64,000 bases of DNA, taken from positions 486,001 to 550,000 of the forward strand of contig NZ_CP018154.1 in the NCBI RefSeq assembly GCF_001889025.1, written 5' to 3'. The notes under the pieces are model-generated. The model had not been told where the DNA came from, ran no database searches, and worked only from the letters and a program-made list of their open reading frames with translations. This DNA is from Sphingorhabdus lutea (GTDB lineage Bacteria > Pseudomonadota > Alphaproteobacteria > Sphingomonadales > Sphingomonadaceae). The translations under genes were made by a program, and so were the position numbers. Within the stretch, counting starts at the first letter, position 1, and every line of letters starts with the position of its first letter. This document shows positions 55,048 to 63,568 of this stretch, in pieces.

Positions 55048-56499
55048 TCAATATTGATGCACGGCCTTGGTCACTAAATAACTTTCCAATCCTTCAGGCC
55101 CGCCTTCGCTGCCAAATCCGGATTCCTTCACCCCGCCAAATGGCGCATCGGCGGTCGAAATAACAAAGCTGTTCAACCCAACCATGCCAACTTCCAACGC
55201 ATCGGCGACCATATTTGCCTGACGTCCATTTTCGGTAAATGCATATCCGGCAAGGCCAAAGGGCAGGCGGTTTGCCTGTTCAATTGCCTCATCAAATGTT
55301 TTGAACGGGCGAATAAGGGCGACAGGGCCAAATGGTTCATTGGACATAATATCCGCATCCATTGGCACATCTTTAATAATCGTGGGTTTATAAAAATTGC
55401 CGTCATTTGTGCCAGACGAATTGCCGCGTTCGCCGCCAGTTAAGATATTCGCTCCCTTTGTTCGCGCGTCCTCGACCAACGCCTCTATCGCGTCGGGGCG
55501 GCGAGAATTGGCTAATGGGCCCATGGCATTGTCAATGTCCAAACCATTGCCAACCTTTATCTGGGCCGTGCGTTCGGCAAATCCCTTGGCAAAGGCGTCA
55601 TAAATGCCCTCTTGCACATAAAAACGGGTGGGAGAGATGCAAATTTGTCCCGCATTGCGAAATTTGGTCATGCTGGCCATGGTAATTGCCCGGTCCAAAT
55701 CGCAATCATCAAAGATGAGGACGGGGGCATGGCCGCCCAATTCCATGGTGGTGCGTTTCACCCCATCGGCGCATAATTTTAACAAATGTTTCCCCACGGG
55801 AACCGATCCGGTGAAGCTGATTTTGCGGATAGTGGGAGATGCGATTAAATGGCGGCTGACCATATCGGGCACGCCATAGACCAATTGTGCGGCATCGCCA
55901 GGAATGCCCGCATCGACCACGCATTGCATGATGGCAATAGTACTTGCCGGGGTTTCCTCGGGTGGTTTGGCGATGATGGAACATCCTGCGGCCAAAGCGG
56001 CAGCCATTTTCTTGCTCATCAAGCTAACCGGGAAATTCCACGGGCTGAACGCCGCAACTGGGCCGACGGGTTGTTTTAACACCATGGCACGTTGACCGGT
56101 GGGGCGCATTAAAACACGGCCATAAATGCGCTTTGCTTCTTCGGCAAAATAATCAAATGTTCCCGCGCATGATGCAACCTCTCCCTTTGCCTCTGCTATG
56201 GGTTTGCCCTGTTCCATGGTTAATAAAGCGGCGATATGGTCGGTGCGTTCGCGGATTAAATCGGCAACCTTGTGCAATTTTGCCCCGCGTTCATTTACAT
56301 CAACCGCGCGCCATTTATAAAAACCTTTATTGGCAGCTTCCAATGCGGCATCCAAATCAGCCTTTGTGGCAAGAGGCAGGTCGGCCAATGCTTCCCCCGT
56401 CGCGGGATTGATGACGGGGATAGTCTCCCGTCCTTCCTTACCATGCCATGCACCATTTATATAAAGCTGAAGATTTTGGGGATAGTTTGGCGTGGTCAT
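55048..56499 (-). CDS. NAD(P)-dependent succinate-semialdehyde dehydrogenase-like aldehyde dehydrogenase
   Basis: The 483-residue enzyme oxidises an aldehyde to an acid. The Glu motif ELGGHAPVLIF (about 254-264) and catalytic Cys in NAGQICISPTR (about 285-295) are intact, as is the C-terminal PFGGVKESGFGSEGG. The GabD-like beginning (NGAWHGKEGRETIPVINPATGEAL) favours succinate semialdehyde or a similar short substrate. AAGGAA precedes the ATG. It is convergent with the GDT1-family gene and divergent from the SMP-30 gene. Confidence 0.92.
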   Translation of the reverse strand: MTTPNYPQNLQLYINGAWHGKEGRETIPVINPATGEALADLPLATKADLDAALEAANKGFYKWRAVDVNERGAKLHKVADLIRERTDHIAALLTMEQGKPIAEAKGEVASCAGTFDYFAEEAKRIYGRVLMRPTGQRAMVLKQPVGPVAAFSPWNFPVSLMSKKMAAALAAGCSIIAKPPEETPASTIAIMQCVVDAGIPGDAAQLVYGVPDMVSRHLIASPTIRKISFTGSVPVGKHLLKLCADGVKRTTMELGGHAPVLIFDDCDLDRAITMASMTKFRNAGQICISPTRFYVQEGIYDAFAKGFAERTAQIKVGNGLDIDNAMGPLANSRRPDAIEALVEDARTKGANILTGGERGNSSGTNDGNFYKPTIIKDVPMDADIMSNEPFGPVALIRPFKTFDEAIEQANRLPFGLAGYAFTENGRQANMVADALEVGMVGLNSFVISTADAPFGGVKESGFGSEGGPEGLESYLVTKAVHQY

Positions 56500-56598
56500 G
56501 ATAATTCCTTTGCAATTTTATCTTTCATCATGGGATATAGTCCCAGATGTAACTAGTTGCCAGAGGCGCGGAGGAATATTTTTTTAAAGGAGAGGGTG

Positions 56599-57525
56599 AT
56601 GGAGATTTTAACAGACGGGCTGCGTTTTCCCGAAGGACCAGTGGTCCTGCCCAATGGTGATTTGGCCGTGGTGGAGATTGAGGCAGGCCAGATAACGCGG
56701 ATTAAAGCTGATGGAACAAAAAATATCATCGCAAAAGTGGGAGGCGGCCCAAATGGCATGGCAATCGGGCCGGATGGTTATTTATATATTTGCAATAATG
56801 GCGGGTTTAACTTTGTCGAAATGGAAACGCCATTGGGTAAAATCTTATTCCCCCATGGACAGGCGGATGATTATGCTGGCGGGTCAATACAGCGCGTCAA
56901 TCCGGATAGTGGTGAGGTGCAAATAATCTATACTCAATGCAATGGTCGTAATCTTTGCGGGCCAAATGATATAATTTTTGATGAACAGGGCGGCTTTTGG
57001 TTCACCGACCATGGCAAAAATGACGGGGCATCGCGAAAACGTGATATTGTGGGGGTATTTTATGCCAAAATTGATGGCAGCCATATAGAGGAAGTTATTT
57101 TCCCCATGGAGAACCCCAATGGTATTGGCCTGTCGCCCGATGGAAAGCGGCTATATGTCGCGGAAACCTATACATGTGCATTATGGGCATTTGATGTGGT
57201 TGAGCCAGGTAAAATATCGCCTGTCGCCAATTTGGCAGGAAATGGCGGGCATTTTTTATATCGGCCAGAGGGGTATAAATATTTTGATTCATTGGGCGTG
57301 GAAAATGAAGGCAATATATGCGTTGCAACAATTGGGACAAGCGGGATTAGTGTCATTTCACCCATGGGTGAGTTGGTTGAATTTGTGCCGACATTGGACC
57401 CGATGACCACAAATATTTGTTGGGGCGGAAATGATATGCGTGATGCCTATATTTGTTTGTCGGGCACGGGGAAAATTTTAAAATATAAATGGCCGCGTGC
57501 TGGACTTAAATTAAATTTCGCCTAA
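56599..57525 (+). CDS. SMP-30/gluconolactonase/LRE-family lactonase
   Basis: The 308-residue six-bladed beta-propeller enzyme opens LTDGLRFPEGPVVLPNGDLA, with the metal-binding Glu in FPEGP, and carries NDIIFDEQGGFWFTDHGKN and PNGIGLSPDGKRLYVAET. Such enzymes hydrolyse sugar lactones or related esters. The start is ATG 56599 with AAAGGAGAGGGTG before it; an upstream TTG would hide the SD. The DUF2855 gene begins 36 bases later on the same strand. Confidence 0.9.
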   Translation: MEILTDGLRFPEGPVVLPNGDLAVVEIEAGQITRIKADGTKNIIAKVGGGPNGMAIGPDGYLYICNNGGFNFVEMETPLGKILFPHGQADDYAGGSIQRVNPDSGEVQIIYTQCNGRNLCGPNDIIFDEQGGFWFTDHGKNDGASRKRDIVGVFYAKIDGSHIEEVIFPMENPNGIGLSPDGKRLYVAETYTCALWAFDVVEPGKISPVANLAGNGGHFLYRPEGYKYFDSLGVENEGNICVATIGTSGISVISPMGELVEFVPTLDPMTTNICWGGNDMRDAYICLSGTGKILKYKWPRAGLKLNFA

Positions 57526-57561
57526 AGTTAATGGAACAATTAAATTTCGCGGAGAGTAAGA

Positions 57562-58674
57562 ATGGACAAATGGATTATCAATATTGATCGCGACGAAGTG
57601 AATCAGGCTGCAATTACTGCGATTACACCACAGGATTTGCCCGATGGCGCGGTTGAAATGCGTATTGATGAATTTGCCCTGACCGCGAATAATATCACCT
57701 ATGCCATTTTTGGAAAGCCTTCTGGCCTGTTCGGTAATGATACCGGATATTGGGATTTTTTCTCCGACCGTGGGACGCCCGGCCATTTGCCGATTTGGGG
57801 ATTTGCCACGGTCACACAAAGCAACAATGATGGGGTAAATGTGGGGGATGTTTATTATGGATATTATCCCATGGCATCGCATGTGGTTTTGCATCCCGTA
57901 AAGGTTAATAAGGGCGGTTTCATCGATGGGTTGGAACGTCGTCAGGCGCTCCCCCCGCTTTATAATCAATATCGCCGTCTTGAATCATTGGGTGATTATC
58001 AGGCCGAACATCATGATTATTGGCCGATTTTCAGGCCGCTATACCTAACCGGATGGTTGATTGCCGATCAATTTATTGATGATGATGATTATGGGGTTGA
58101 ACAAATTATCACCGCCAGTGCGTCTAGTAAGACCGCCATTGGCTTTGCCCTTGCCACAAAGGCGCGGGCAAATCGACCCAAGATGATCGGCCTGACATCT
58201 GCTGGTAATGCCGAATGGCTGCGTTCATTGGATGCATATGATGAGGTTGTAAGCTATGATGACATTCAAAATATCGACAATGGCAAAAAAACCGCCATGG
58301 TTGATATGGCGGGCAATATGTCATTGGTCAGCAGCGCGCATCATCATTTTGCCGATAATATGATATATTCCTTGGTTGTGGGTAAATCGCATTGGGATTC
58401 GGAACAAGATGCACAGTTCAGCCCAGCAGCAAAATTACCCGGTGCGCCACGCGTTGGATTTTTTGCCCCCGCGCGCAGCATGAAACGAATATCCGATTGG
58501 GGCGGCGAAGCATTCCAACAAAAGCTAGAGGCGGATTGGACCGCATTTATGAAAATTGCGCCGTCATTATGCAAAATTGAAAAAAGACAGGGCGCACAGG
58601 CCGCTTTGGATGGATATTTGGGATTATTAGGCGATAATGTGGACCCTAAAATTGGGGTGTTGATTACGGCATGA
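57562..58674 (+). CDS. DUF2855 protein
   Basis: The 370-residue cytoplasmic protein has the DUF2855 layout: an N-terminal MDR-like part (about 30-150, ALTANNITYAIFG, IWGFATVTQS, YYGYYPMASHVVL) and a following Rossmann-like part (ITASASSKTAIGFALATK). It resembles medium-chain dehydrogenases without the usual zinc and NAD motifs. Function is unknown. It lies 36 bases after the lactonase gene and just before a phosphatase, so the run could be a single transcript. Confidence 0.85.
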   Translation: MDKWIINIDRDEVNQAAITAITPQDLPDGAVEMRIDEFALTANNITYAIFGKPSGLFGNDTGYWDFFSDRGTPGHLPIWGFATVTQSNNDGVNVGDVYYGYYPMASHVVLHPVKVNKGGFIDGLERRQALPPLYNQYRRLESLGDYQAEHHDYWPIFRPLYLTGWLIADQFIDDDDYGVEQIITASASSKTAIGFALATKARANRPKMIGLTSAGNAEWLRSLDAYDEVVSYDDIQNIDNGKKTAMVDMAGNMSLVSSAHHHFADNMIYSLVVGKSHWDSEQDAQFSPAAKLPGAPRVGFFAPARSMKRISDWGGEAFQQKLEADWTAFMKIAPSLCKIEKRQGAQAALDGYLGLLGDNVDPKIGVLITA

Positions 58675-58693
58675 TATTGTGAAAGAAAAATAT

Positions 58694-59629
58694 ATGACGC
58701 ATAAATTTTTGTTATTATCTGCCATTGCCCTGTTGGTTGGTGCATGTAGCGCGGATGTAAAGACCAAGCTGGATGCACCAAAAATATCGGCGCAAAAAAC
58801 CGATGCGCAAATTCCGCAGGGGGCAACAACGGTCAGCTATATTCCCGCGCCCATAAACCCGCCTGCGGGACAGCAATATTTATATGGTTCAGCAGAGGCA
58901 TCAATAATATTGCGTCAGTCATGGGCCAATGTCGCCGATTTTGTGGTCGGCGCAGCAAGGGATGAAAATGCAAAATCAGTCATTGCCGAAAAATGGGAGG
59001 ATGCCGCCTCACCCCATTTTGAAAATTGCGGTAATAAACCCAAGGCAGCCGTTTTTGATGCCGATGAAACATTGATATGGAATGTAGGGTCAATGCGATA
59101 TTTTGCCGAAAATGCGATGGAATTTGATCCTGTCATTTGGGATGAGTGGGAAAGAACAGGCGCGGGTAAGGCGGTGGCAATTCCAGGGGCAATTGATGCA
59201 TTAAGCAAAATTCGCGGAGCGGGCATTGCCATTATTGTTAATACCAATCGGTCGAATAAAAATGTTAAAGGAACGGTGGATACATTAAAGGCGGCGGGAA
59301 TTGGCGAATATTTCCATGGGGAGAATTTGTTCCTGCGCGGGGATACGCCGGGCGGATCGGATAAGGATGGCAGGCGCGAAATAATTGCCCAAAAATATTG
59401 CGTTATCGCCTTGGTCGGCGACCAATTGGGTGATATAAATGATCGTTTCAATGATAAGGGATTAAGCCCCAAAATGCGCAAAGCGCTTAGCGATAATCCG
59501 GCCATTTCCACCTTATGGGGCAAGGGATGGTTTATATTTCCAAATCCCATTTACGGCCCGTCTATCACGGGTGGATATGGCGATATTTATGATGATGAAA
59601 CCAAATGGACGCCCCCAAAGGGACAATAG
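58694..59629 (+). CDS. Class C acid phosphatase/5'-nucleotidase lipoprotein (HAD family)
   Basis: The 311-residue protein has a lipobox LLVGAC (Cys near 17) and so is anchored to a membrane outside the cytoplasm. The HAD motif DADET appears in AVFDADETLIWNVG (about 120), the second motif in IVNTNRSN and the third in LVGDQLGD. It is a phosphomonoesterase, most like the e(P4) nucleotidase type. ATG 58694 is preferred over GTG 58679. A DUF5076 gene starts 14 bases later. Confidence 0.9.
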   Translation: MTHKFLLLSAIALLVGACSADVKTKLDAPKISAQKTDAQIPQGATTVSYIPAPINPPAGQQYLYGSAEASIILRQSWANVADFVVGAARDENAKSVIAEKWEDAASPHFENCGNKPKAAVFDADETLIWNVGSMRYFAENAMEFDPVIWDEWERTGAGKAVAIPGAIDALSKIRGAGIAIIVNTNRSNKNVKGTVDTLKAAGIGEYFHGENLFLRGDTPGGSDKDGRREIIAQKYCVIALVGDQLGDINDRFNDKGLSPKMRKALSDNPAISTLWGKGWFIFPNPIYGPSITGGYGDIYDDETKWTPPKGQ

Positions 59630-59642
59630 AAATGAGCAGTAA

Positions 59643-59954
59643 ATGAGCAATAAACCAATCCCCATAGATCTTGTCCCACATGCCGATATTATCCAAGATT
59701 CAAAAGAATTTTTGCGGATGTGGGTTAAAAATGATGGGGCCAGTATTTGTTTTATCAACCCCATTCCCATTGGCCCAAACCCATCCGCCTTTGGCACCAT
59801 GATGGTTGATGCCATTCGCCATGCGGCCAAAACCTATGTCCGCGCCACCGGCATATCGCAGGAGGAGGCGTTAAACCATATATGGCAGGCCATGGATAAA
59901 GAACGCGGAAATGAAAAGGACCATGCCATTTTATATAGGATGCAGGATGAGTAG
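59643..59954 (+). CDS. DUF5076 protein
   Basis: The 103-residue soluble protein (LVPHADIIQDSKEFLRMWV, PFMM-type middle, ISQEEALNHIWQAMDKER) matches DUF5076, a small family of sphingomonads with no assigned function. It is acidic at the C-terminus. It starts 14 bases after the phosphatase stop and is followed 7 bases later by the ferritin-like gene, which points to one operon. Confidence 0.8.
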   Translation: MSNKPIPIDLVPHADIIQDSKEFLRMWVKNDGASICFINPIPIGPNPSAFGTMMVDAIRHAAKTYVRATGISQEEALNHIWQAMDKERGNEKDHAILYRMQDE

Positions 59955-59960
59955 AATATC

Positions 59961-60650
59961 ATGTTAATAACAAATATAATCCGCCGCTTTCGCGACCGAT
60001 ATTTGGATGTGCTGGCGTCGGTTTATATTTATAATGAACATCGCGGCTATACCAGTTTGGACCGGGTTTTATTGGCCGTGCGCGCCCATTGCCCGGACAA
60101 TCAAGAATTTATCGCACAGGTGGAAAAACATCGCGCCGATGAACATAAACATTATCATATGTTCAAACGTTATTTCCAATTGCGCGGTCAAATGCCGTTA
60201 AGGGTGGGGCGGACATGCGGGCATATTGACCATTTTATCGAACAAATATTTGGGTGCACAATTGATGAATTGGACACCGATGCGATTATCGCCGATCCGA
60301 AATTATTTGAAAAATTATGCCGTGTCATCATGTTGACCGAACAACGCGGCATGACGCAGGTGGATATATTATTGCGTAATAAATTTATCAAAAAAGACAA
60401 AATAATGATGAAAATTTTCAAAATCATCAAGGTGGATGAGCCAAGCCATTGGCTGCCCTATCATCATTGGCTTTCCCAAAATGGCGATGTTCGTTCGACA
60501 TGGCGCGAACGTGCCACCGATTTTTGGATTCATAAATCGCTTATGCTGGCCAAATTGCCCGCTATTTTCATACGCAGGGGCACGGCAAGAATGGAATTTT
60601 GGCCCGATGAGGCAGAGGATATTTTATTTGAAGGAACGAACGCAAATTGA
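59961..60650 (+). CDS. Ferritin-like diiron protein
   Basis: The 229-residue cytoplasmic protein has four candidate helices with carboxylate/histidine pairs: Glu26-His27, Glu61-x-x-His64 in ADEHKHYH, Glu126 in TEQRG and Glu159-x-x-His162 in DEPSHW. Two ExxH units plus two extra glutamates are what a diiron carboxylate ferritin-like fold needs. A basic, aromatic C-terminal extension (REFW, EFWPDEAEDI) follows. Function could be iron oxidation, hydroxylation or desaturation. Its stop overlaps the next start (TTGA) by 4 bases. Confidence 0.8.
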   Translation: MLITNIIRRFRDRYLDVLASVYIYNEHRGYTSLDRVLLAVRAHCPDNQEFIAQVEKHRADEHKHYHMFKRYFQLRGQMPLRVGRTCGHIDHFIEQIFGCTIDELDTDAIIADPKLFEKLCRVIMLTEQRGMTQVDILLRNKFIKKDKIMMKIFKIIKVDEPSHWLPYHHWLSQNGDVRSTWRERATDFWIHKSLMLAKLPAIFIRRGTARMEFWPDEAEDILFEGTNAN

Positions 60651-61333
60651 GTTATATTTTAATAACAGCAAACCGTAATTATTCCAGCTGGTCATTGCGT
60701 CCATGGTTGGCGATGCGCGCGTTAAATATTGGTTTTGAGGAAAGGTTTGAACCCTTTACTAAGCCGAGCAATTATGTTGAATTTCGCGCATTCTCCCCCA
60801 CTGGGCAAGTGCCGGTTTTATTGCATGAGGGGCGGACAATTTATGACTCGCTTGGCATAATAATATATTTGGCGGACCGTCATGATGGCATTTGGCCCAA
60901 AAATGCAGATGCCCGTGCATGGGCGCAATGCGCGACCGCTGAAATGCATGGCGGATTTTCTGCTTTGCGTAATGATTGCACGATGAATGTGGGGGTTCGG
61001 GTAAAACCAAAACCCATGTCGGCTGCCCTGCAAACGGATGTAGCACGGATTAAGGAGCTGTGGACCGAGGGGCTTAGCAAATTTGGCGGCCCATATTTGG
61101 CGGGTGCGGAATTTAGCGCGGTTGATGCATTTTTCGCGCCCGTTGCCTTTCGTGTACGGACCTATGGCCTTGATGTGGGTGACATTGGGCAAAAATGGGT
61201 GGAGCATATTTTGGCGCATCCCGACATGCAAAAATGGGAAGAAGAAGCGCTAAAGGAAGAATGGCGCGAGGAAAGCCATGAACAGGATTTATTATCCTGT
61301 GGCGCAATTATTCAAGATTATAGAAAAGGGTAG
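60647..61333 (+). CDS. Glutathione S-transferase (first of a tandem pair)
   Basis: The 228-residue protein starts ILITANRNYSSWSLRPWLAM, an N-terminal thioredoxin-like domain with the catalytic Ser region (NYSSWS) and FSPTGQVPVL (the cis-Pro region), IYDSLGIIIYLADR completing the GSH site, and a C-terminal helical domain. It conjugates glutathione or has a related redox role. The start appears to be TTG 60647, overlapping the ferritin-like gene stop by 4 bases with AAGGAA about 10 bases upstream. A second GST follows 3 bases later. Confidence 0.88.
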   Translation: MSYILITANRNYSSWSLRPWLAMRALNIGFEERFEPFTKPSNYVEFRAFSPTGQVPVLLHEGRTIYDSLGIIIYLADRHDGIWPKNADARAWAQCATAEMHGGFSALRNDCTMNVGVRVKPKPMSAALQTDVARIKELWTEGLSKFGGPYLAGAEFSAVDAFFAPVAFRVRTYGLDVGDIGQKWVEHILAHPDMQKWEEEALKEEWREESHEQDLLSCGAIIQDYRKG

Positions 61334-61336
61334 AAA

Positions 61337-61972
61337 ATGACCATAAAATTACATCATTTGGGATATTCCCGTTCAACGCGCATCATTTGGCTGCTTGAAG
61401 AAGCGGGCATTGAATATGAATTGATTGAGCATCATCGCAACCCCGCAACCAATAGATCGCAAGATGATTTAAAGGCGGTGCATCCCTTGGCCAAAGCACC
61501 GGCGGTGGAGGTTGATGGCCGAACCATGGTGGAATCCAGCGCGATTATTGAATATTTGCTGGAAACTCGGGGCGATGGAAAATTAAGTGTGGCGGCGGGG
61601 CAGAGCGATCGGTCTGCTTATTTGGAATGGCTGCATTTTGCCGAGGGAACAGTGGCCATGCCGATTTTGTTAAAATTATTGGGGCCGCGTTTTGGCGGAC
61701 TTGGTGATGTGCAACAGGCATTTGTCGATGGCGAGGTGCATAAATTATTGGATTATATCAATGCCCATTTGGATGGCCGCCAATATTTGGTGGGCGATGG
61801 ATTGACGGGCGCGGATATCAATATGGAATATTTGCTGGAATTGGCCAATTTGGTCGGTTTGTTGGAAAATCGCCCCCATGCCAAGGCATATGTTAATCGG
61901 TTAATGGCGCGGCCAGGATATAAAAAGGCGATTGAAATTGGCGGACCATTAACGCCGCCAATGGCGAAATAA
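61337..61972 (+). CDS. Glutathione S-transferase (second of the pair)
   Basis: The 211-residue protein has the GST thioredoxin fold (LHHLGYSRSTRIIWLLEEAG, HPLAKAPAVEVDG with the cis-Pro, VESSAIIEYLLE) and a helical C-terminal domain with ADINMEYLLELANLVG. It is not a copy of its neighbour; the N-terminal active-site region is YSRST rather than NYSSWS, so it belongs to a different GST class. It starts 3 bases after the first GST stop codon, completing the DUF5076-ferritin-like-GST-GST run. Confidence 0.9.
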   Translation: MTIKLHHLGYSRSTRIIWLLEEAGIEYELIEHHRNPATNRSQDDLKAVHPLAKAPAVEVDGRTMVESSAIIEYLLETRGDGKLSVAAGQSDRSAYLEWLHFAEGTVAMPILLKLLGPRFGGLGDVQQAFVDGEVHKLLDYINAHLDGRQYLVGDGLTGADINMEYLLELANLVGLLENRPHAKAYVNRLMARPGYKKAIEIGGPLTPPMAK

Positions 61973-62067
61973 GAAATTATCCCATAAATATGAATAGGCG
62001 GCATATATAAGGATATAGGTTGCCGCCTTTCAATTTTTGACTGATGATGTTTATGAAATGGCGGCAC

Positions 62068-62490
62068 TCATTCGCCGGATATGCGCAAAATTTCTTCCCA
62101 TTCATCCTGCGCAATGGGCGCGACCGACAGGCGCGATTGACGCAGCATAACCATATCGGCCAATTTGGGGTTGGCTTTTATCGACTTTAACGAAACGCTA
62201 TTTTTTAATTTCCGTACAGGTTTGACATCCACGGCGACAAATTTGCCCTTTTCATCGGTGGGGTCGGGATAATATTCACGGGCAATTTCCATAATAGCGA
62301 CAATTTCAACGCCGATATTGCTGTGATAAAAAAAGCATAAATCGCCTTTTTCCATGGCGCGCATATGTTTGGCGGCGGCATAATTACGCACCCCGTCCCA
62401 CATGCCGCTGCCTTTTTTAACCAAATCATCATAGCTATAAACATCGGGTTCTGATTTCATCAGCCAATAATTTTTTGCCTTTTGTGTCAT
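62068..62490 (-). CDS. EVE domain protein
   Basis: The 140-residue protein carries the EVE (PUA-like) fold: NYWLMKSEPDVYSYDDLVKK, WDGVRNYAAAKHMRAMEKGD, CFFYHSNIGVEIVAI and PKLADMVMLRQSRLSV. EVE proteins bind modified nucleic-acid bases. AAGGAAGTGCA precedes the ATG. It is convergent with the GST gene and divergent from the oxygenase. Confidence 0.93.
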   Translation of the reverse strand: MTQKAKNYWLMKSEPDVYSYDDLVKKGSGMWDGVRNYAAAKHMRAMEKGDLCFFYHSNIGVEIVAIMEIAREYYPDPTDEKGKFVAVDVKPVRKLKNSVSLKSIKANPKLADMVMLRQSRLSVAPIAQDEWEEILRISGE

Positions 62491-62599
62491 TGCACTTCCT
62501 TGATAAATGTCATTTTCACTGGTCGGATTTTAATTTAATGACTATCTATATCGCATAATATGCGTGCAAAATGCACCTGCTTAATAAAGAGTATTGATA

Positions 62600-63538
62600 A
62601 TGAATGATAAAATGCCGGTCATATCTTTGGCCAATGATGATGCAAATTTGCTGGCCCAACAATTGGGCGATAGTTTTAGAACCTATGGCTTTGCCATGGT
62701 GACCGATCATGGGTTGAGCGATGATATGGTCAAAACCGCTTGGGACATGACCGAAGAACTTTTTGCCCAGGAGGAGGCGATGAAAAAGCGCGGATATAAC
62801 GCCAATATTGCCGGTGCGCGCGGTTATACGCCGTTTAAAACCGAAATTGCAAAGGGCGCTGACCACCATGATTTAAAGGAATTTTGGCATGTGGGCCGCA
62901 CTTTGCCGGAAAATAGCCCGCTTAAATCTTCCATGCCGGATAATATTTGGCCCGAACGGCCAGAGGGCTTTGCCGACCATTTTACCAAATTATATGATGA
63001 ATTTGACCAAATTGGCGCGAAAATATTATCGCATATTGCGCTATATTTGGGATTGGATAAATCATGGTTTGATCCCGCGATTGAGGATGGCAATAGCGTG
63101 CTTCGCCTGCTTCATTATCCGCCGATTGAGGGTGATACAGCAGGGGCGATTCGCGCCGGTGCGCATGAAGATATCAACCTTATCACCCTATTATTGGGGG
63201 CAGAGGAAGCAGGGCTGGAAATTAAGCGCCCTGATGGCAGCTGGATGGCGGTGTCCCCGCCTGCTGGTGGACTTGCGGTAAATGTGGGTGATATGTTGCA
63301 ACGCTTAACCAACCATGTTCTGCCCTCCACCACGCACCGTGTGGTCAATCCGGCAAATGAACGCAGCGGGCATAGCCGTTATTCCATGCCCTATTTCCTG
63401 CACCTACGTTCCGATTTCCCGATTAAGACATTGGATGGATGCGTGTCGGCGGACAATCCCAACCGATATCCACAGCCCATTTTGGCAGATGATTATTTGC
63501 GCGAAAGATTGATTGAAATTGGCCTGTTAAAGGCATGA
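62600..63538 (+). CDS. Isopenicillin-N-synthase-like 2-oxoglutarate/Fe(II) oxygenase
   Basis: The 312-residue protein has the DIOX_N start (MPVISLANDDANLLAQQLGDS) and the 2OG-Fe(II) oxygenase core: iron ligands HxD in GAHEDINLITLL and the distal His in STTHRVVNP, with RYSMPYFLH (Arg-x-Ser) for cosubstrate binding. It hydroxylates or oxidises an unknown small molecule. A gene-family relation to IPNS is clear; biosynthesis of beta-lactams is not implied. The ATG at 62600 is preferred over TTG 62594. Confidence 0.9.
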   Translation: MNDKMPVISLANDDANLLAQQLGDSFRTYGFAMVTDHGLSDDMVKTAWDMTEELFAQEEAMKKRGYNANIAGARGYTPFKTEIAKGADHHDLKEFWHVGRTLPENSPLKSSMPDNIWPERPEGFADHFTKLYDEFDQIGAKILSHIALYLGLDKSWFDPAIEDGNSVLRLLHYPPIEGDTAGAIRAGAHEDINLITLLLGAEEAGLEIKRPDGSWMAVSPPAGGLAVNVGDMLQRLTNHVLPSTTHRVVNPANERSGHSRYSMPYFLHLRSDFPIKTLDGCVSADNPNRYPQPILADDYLRERLIEIGLLKA

Positions 63539-63568
63539 TTTATAATTGATTATCGTATATTTTGCGGG

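Noticed and set aside
57510..57550. Direct repeat ATTAAATTTCGC at 57510-57521 and 57539-57550
   Set aside because: A short 12-base repeat around a stop codon; may be a minor local duplication without a clear function.
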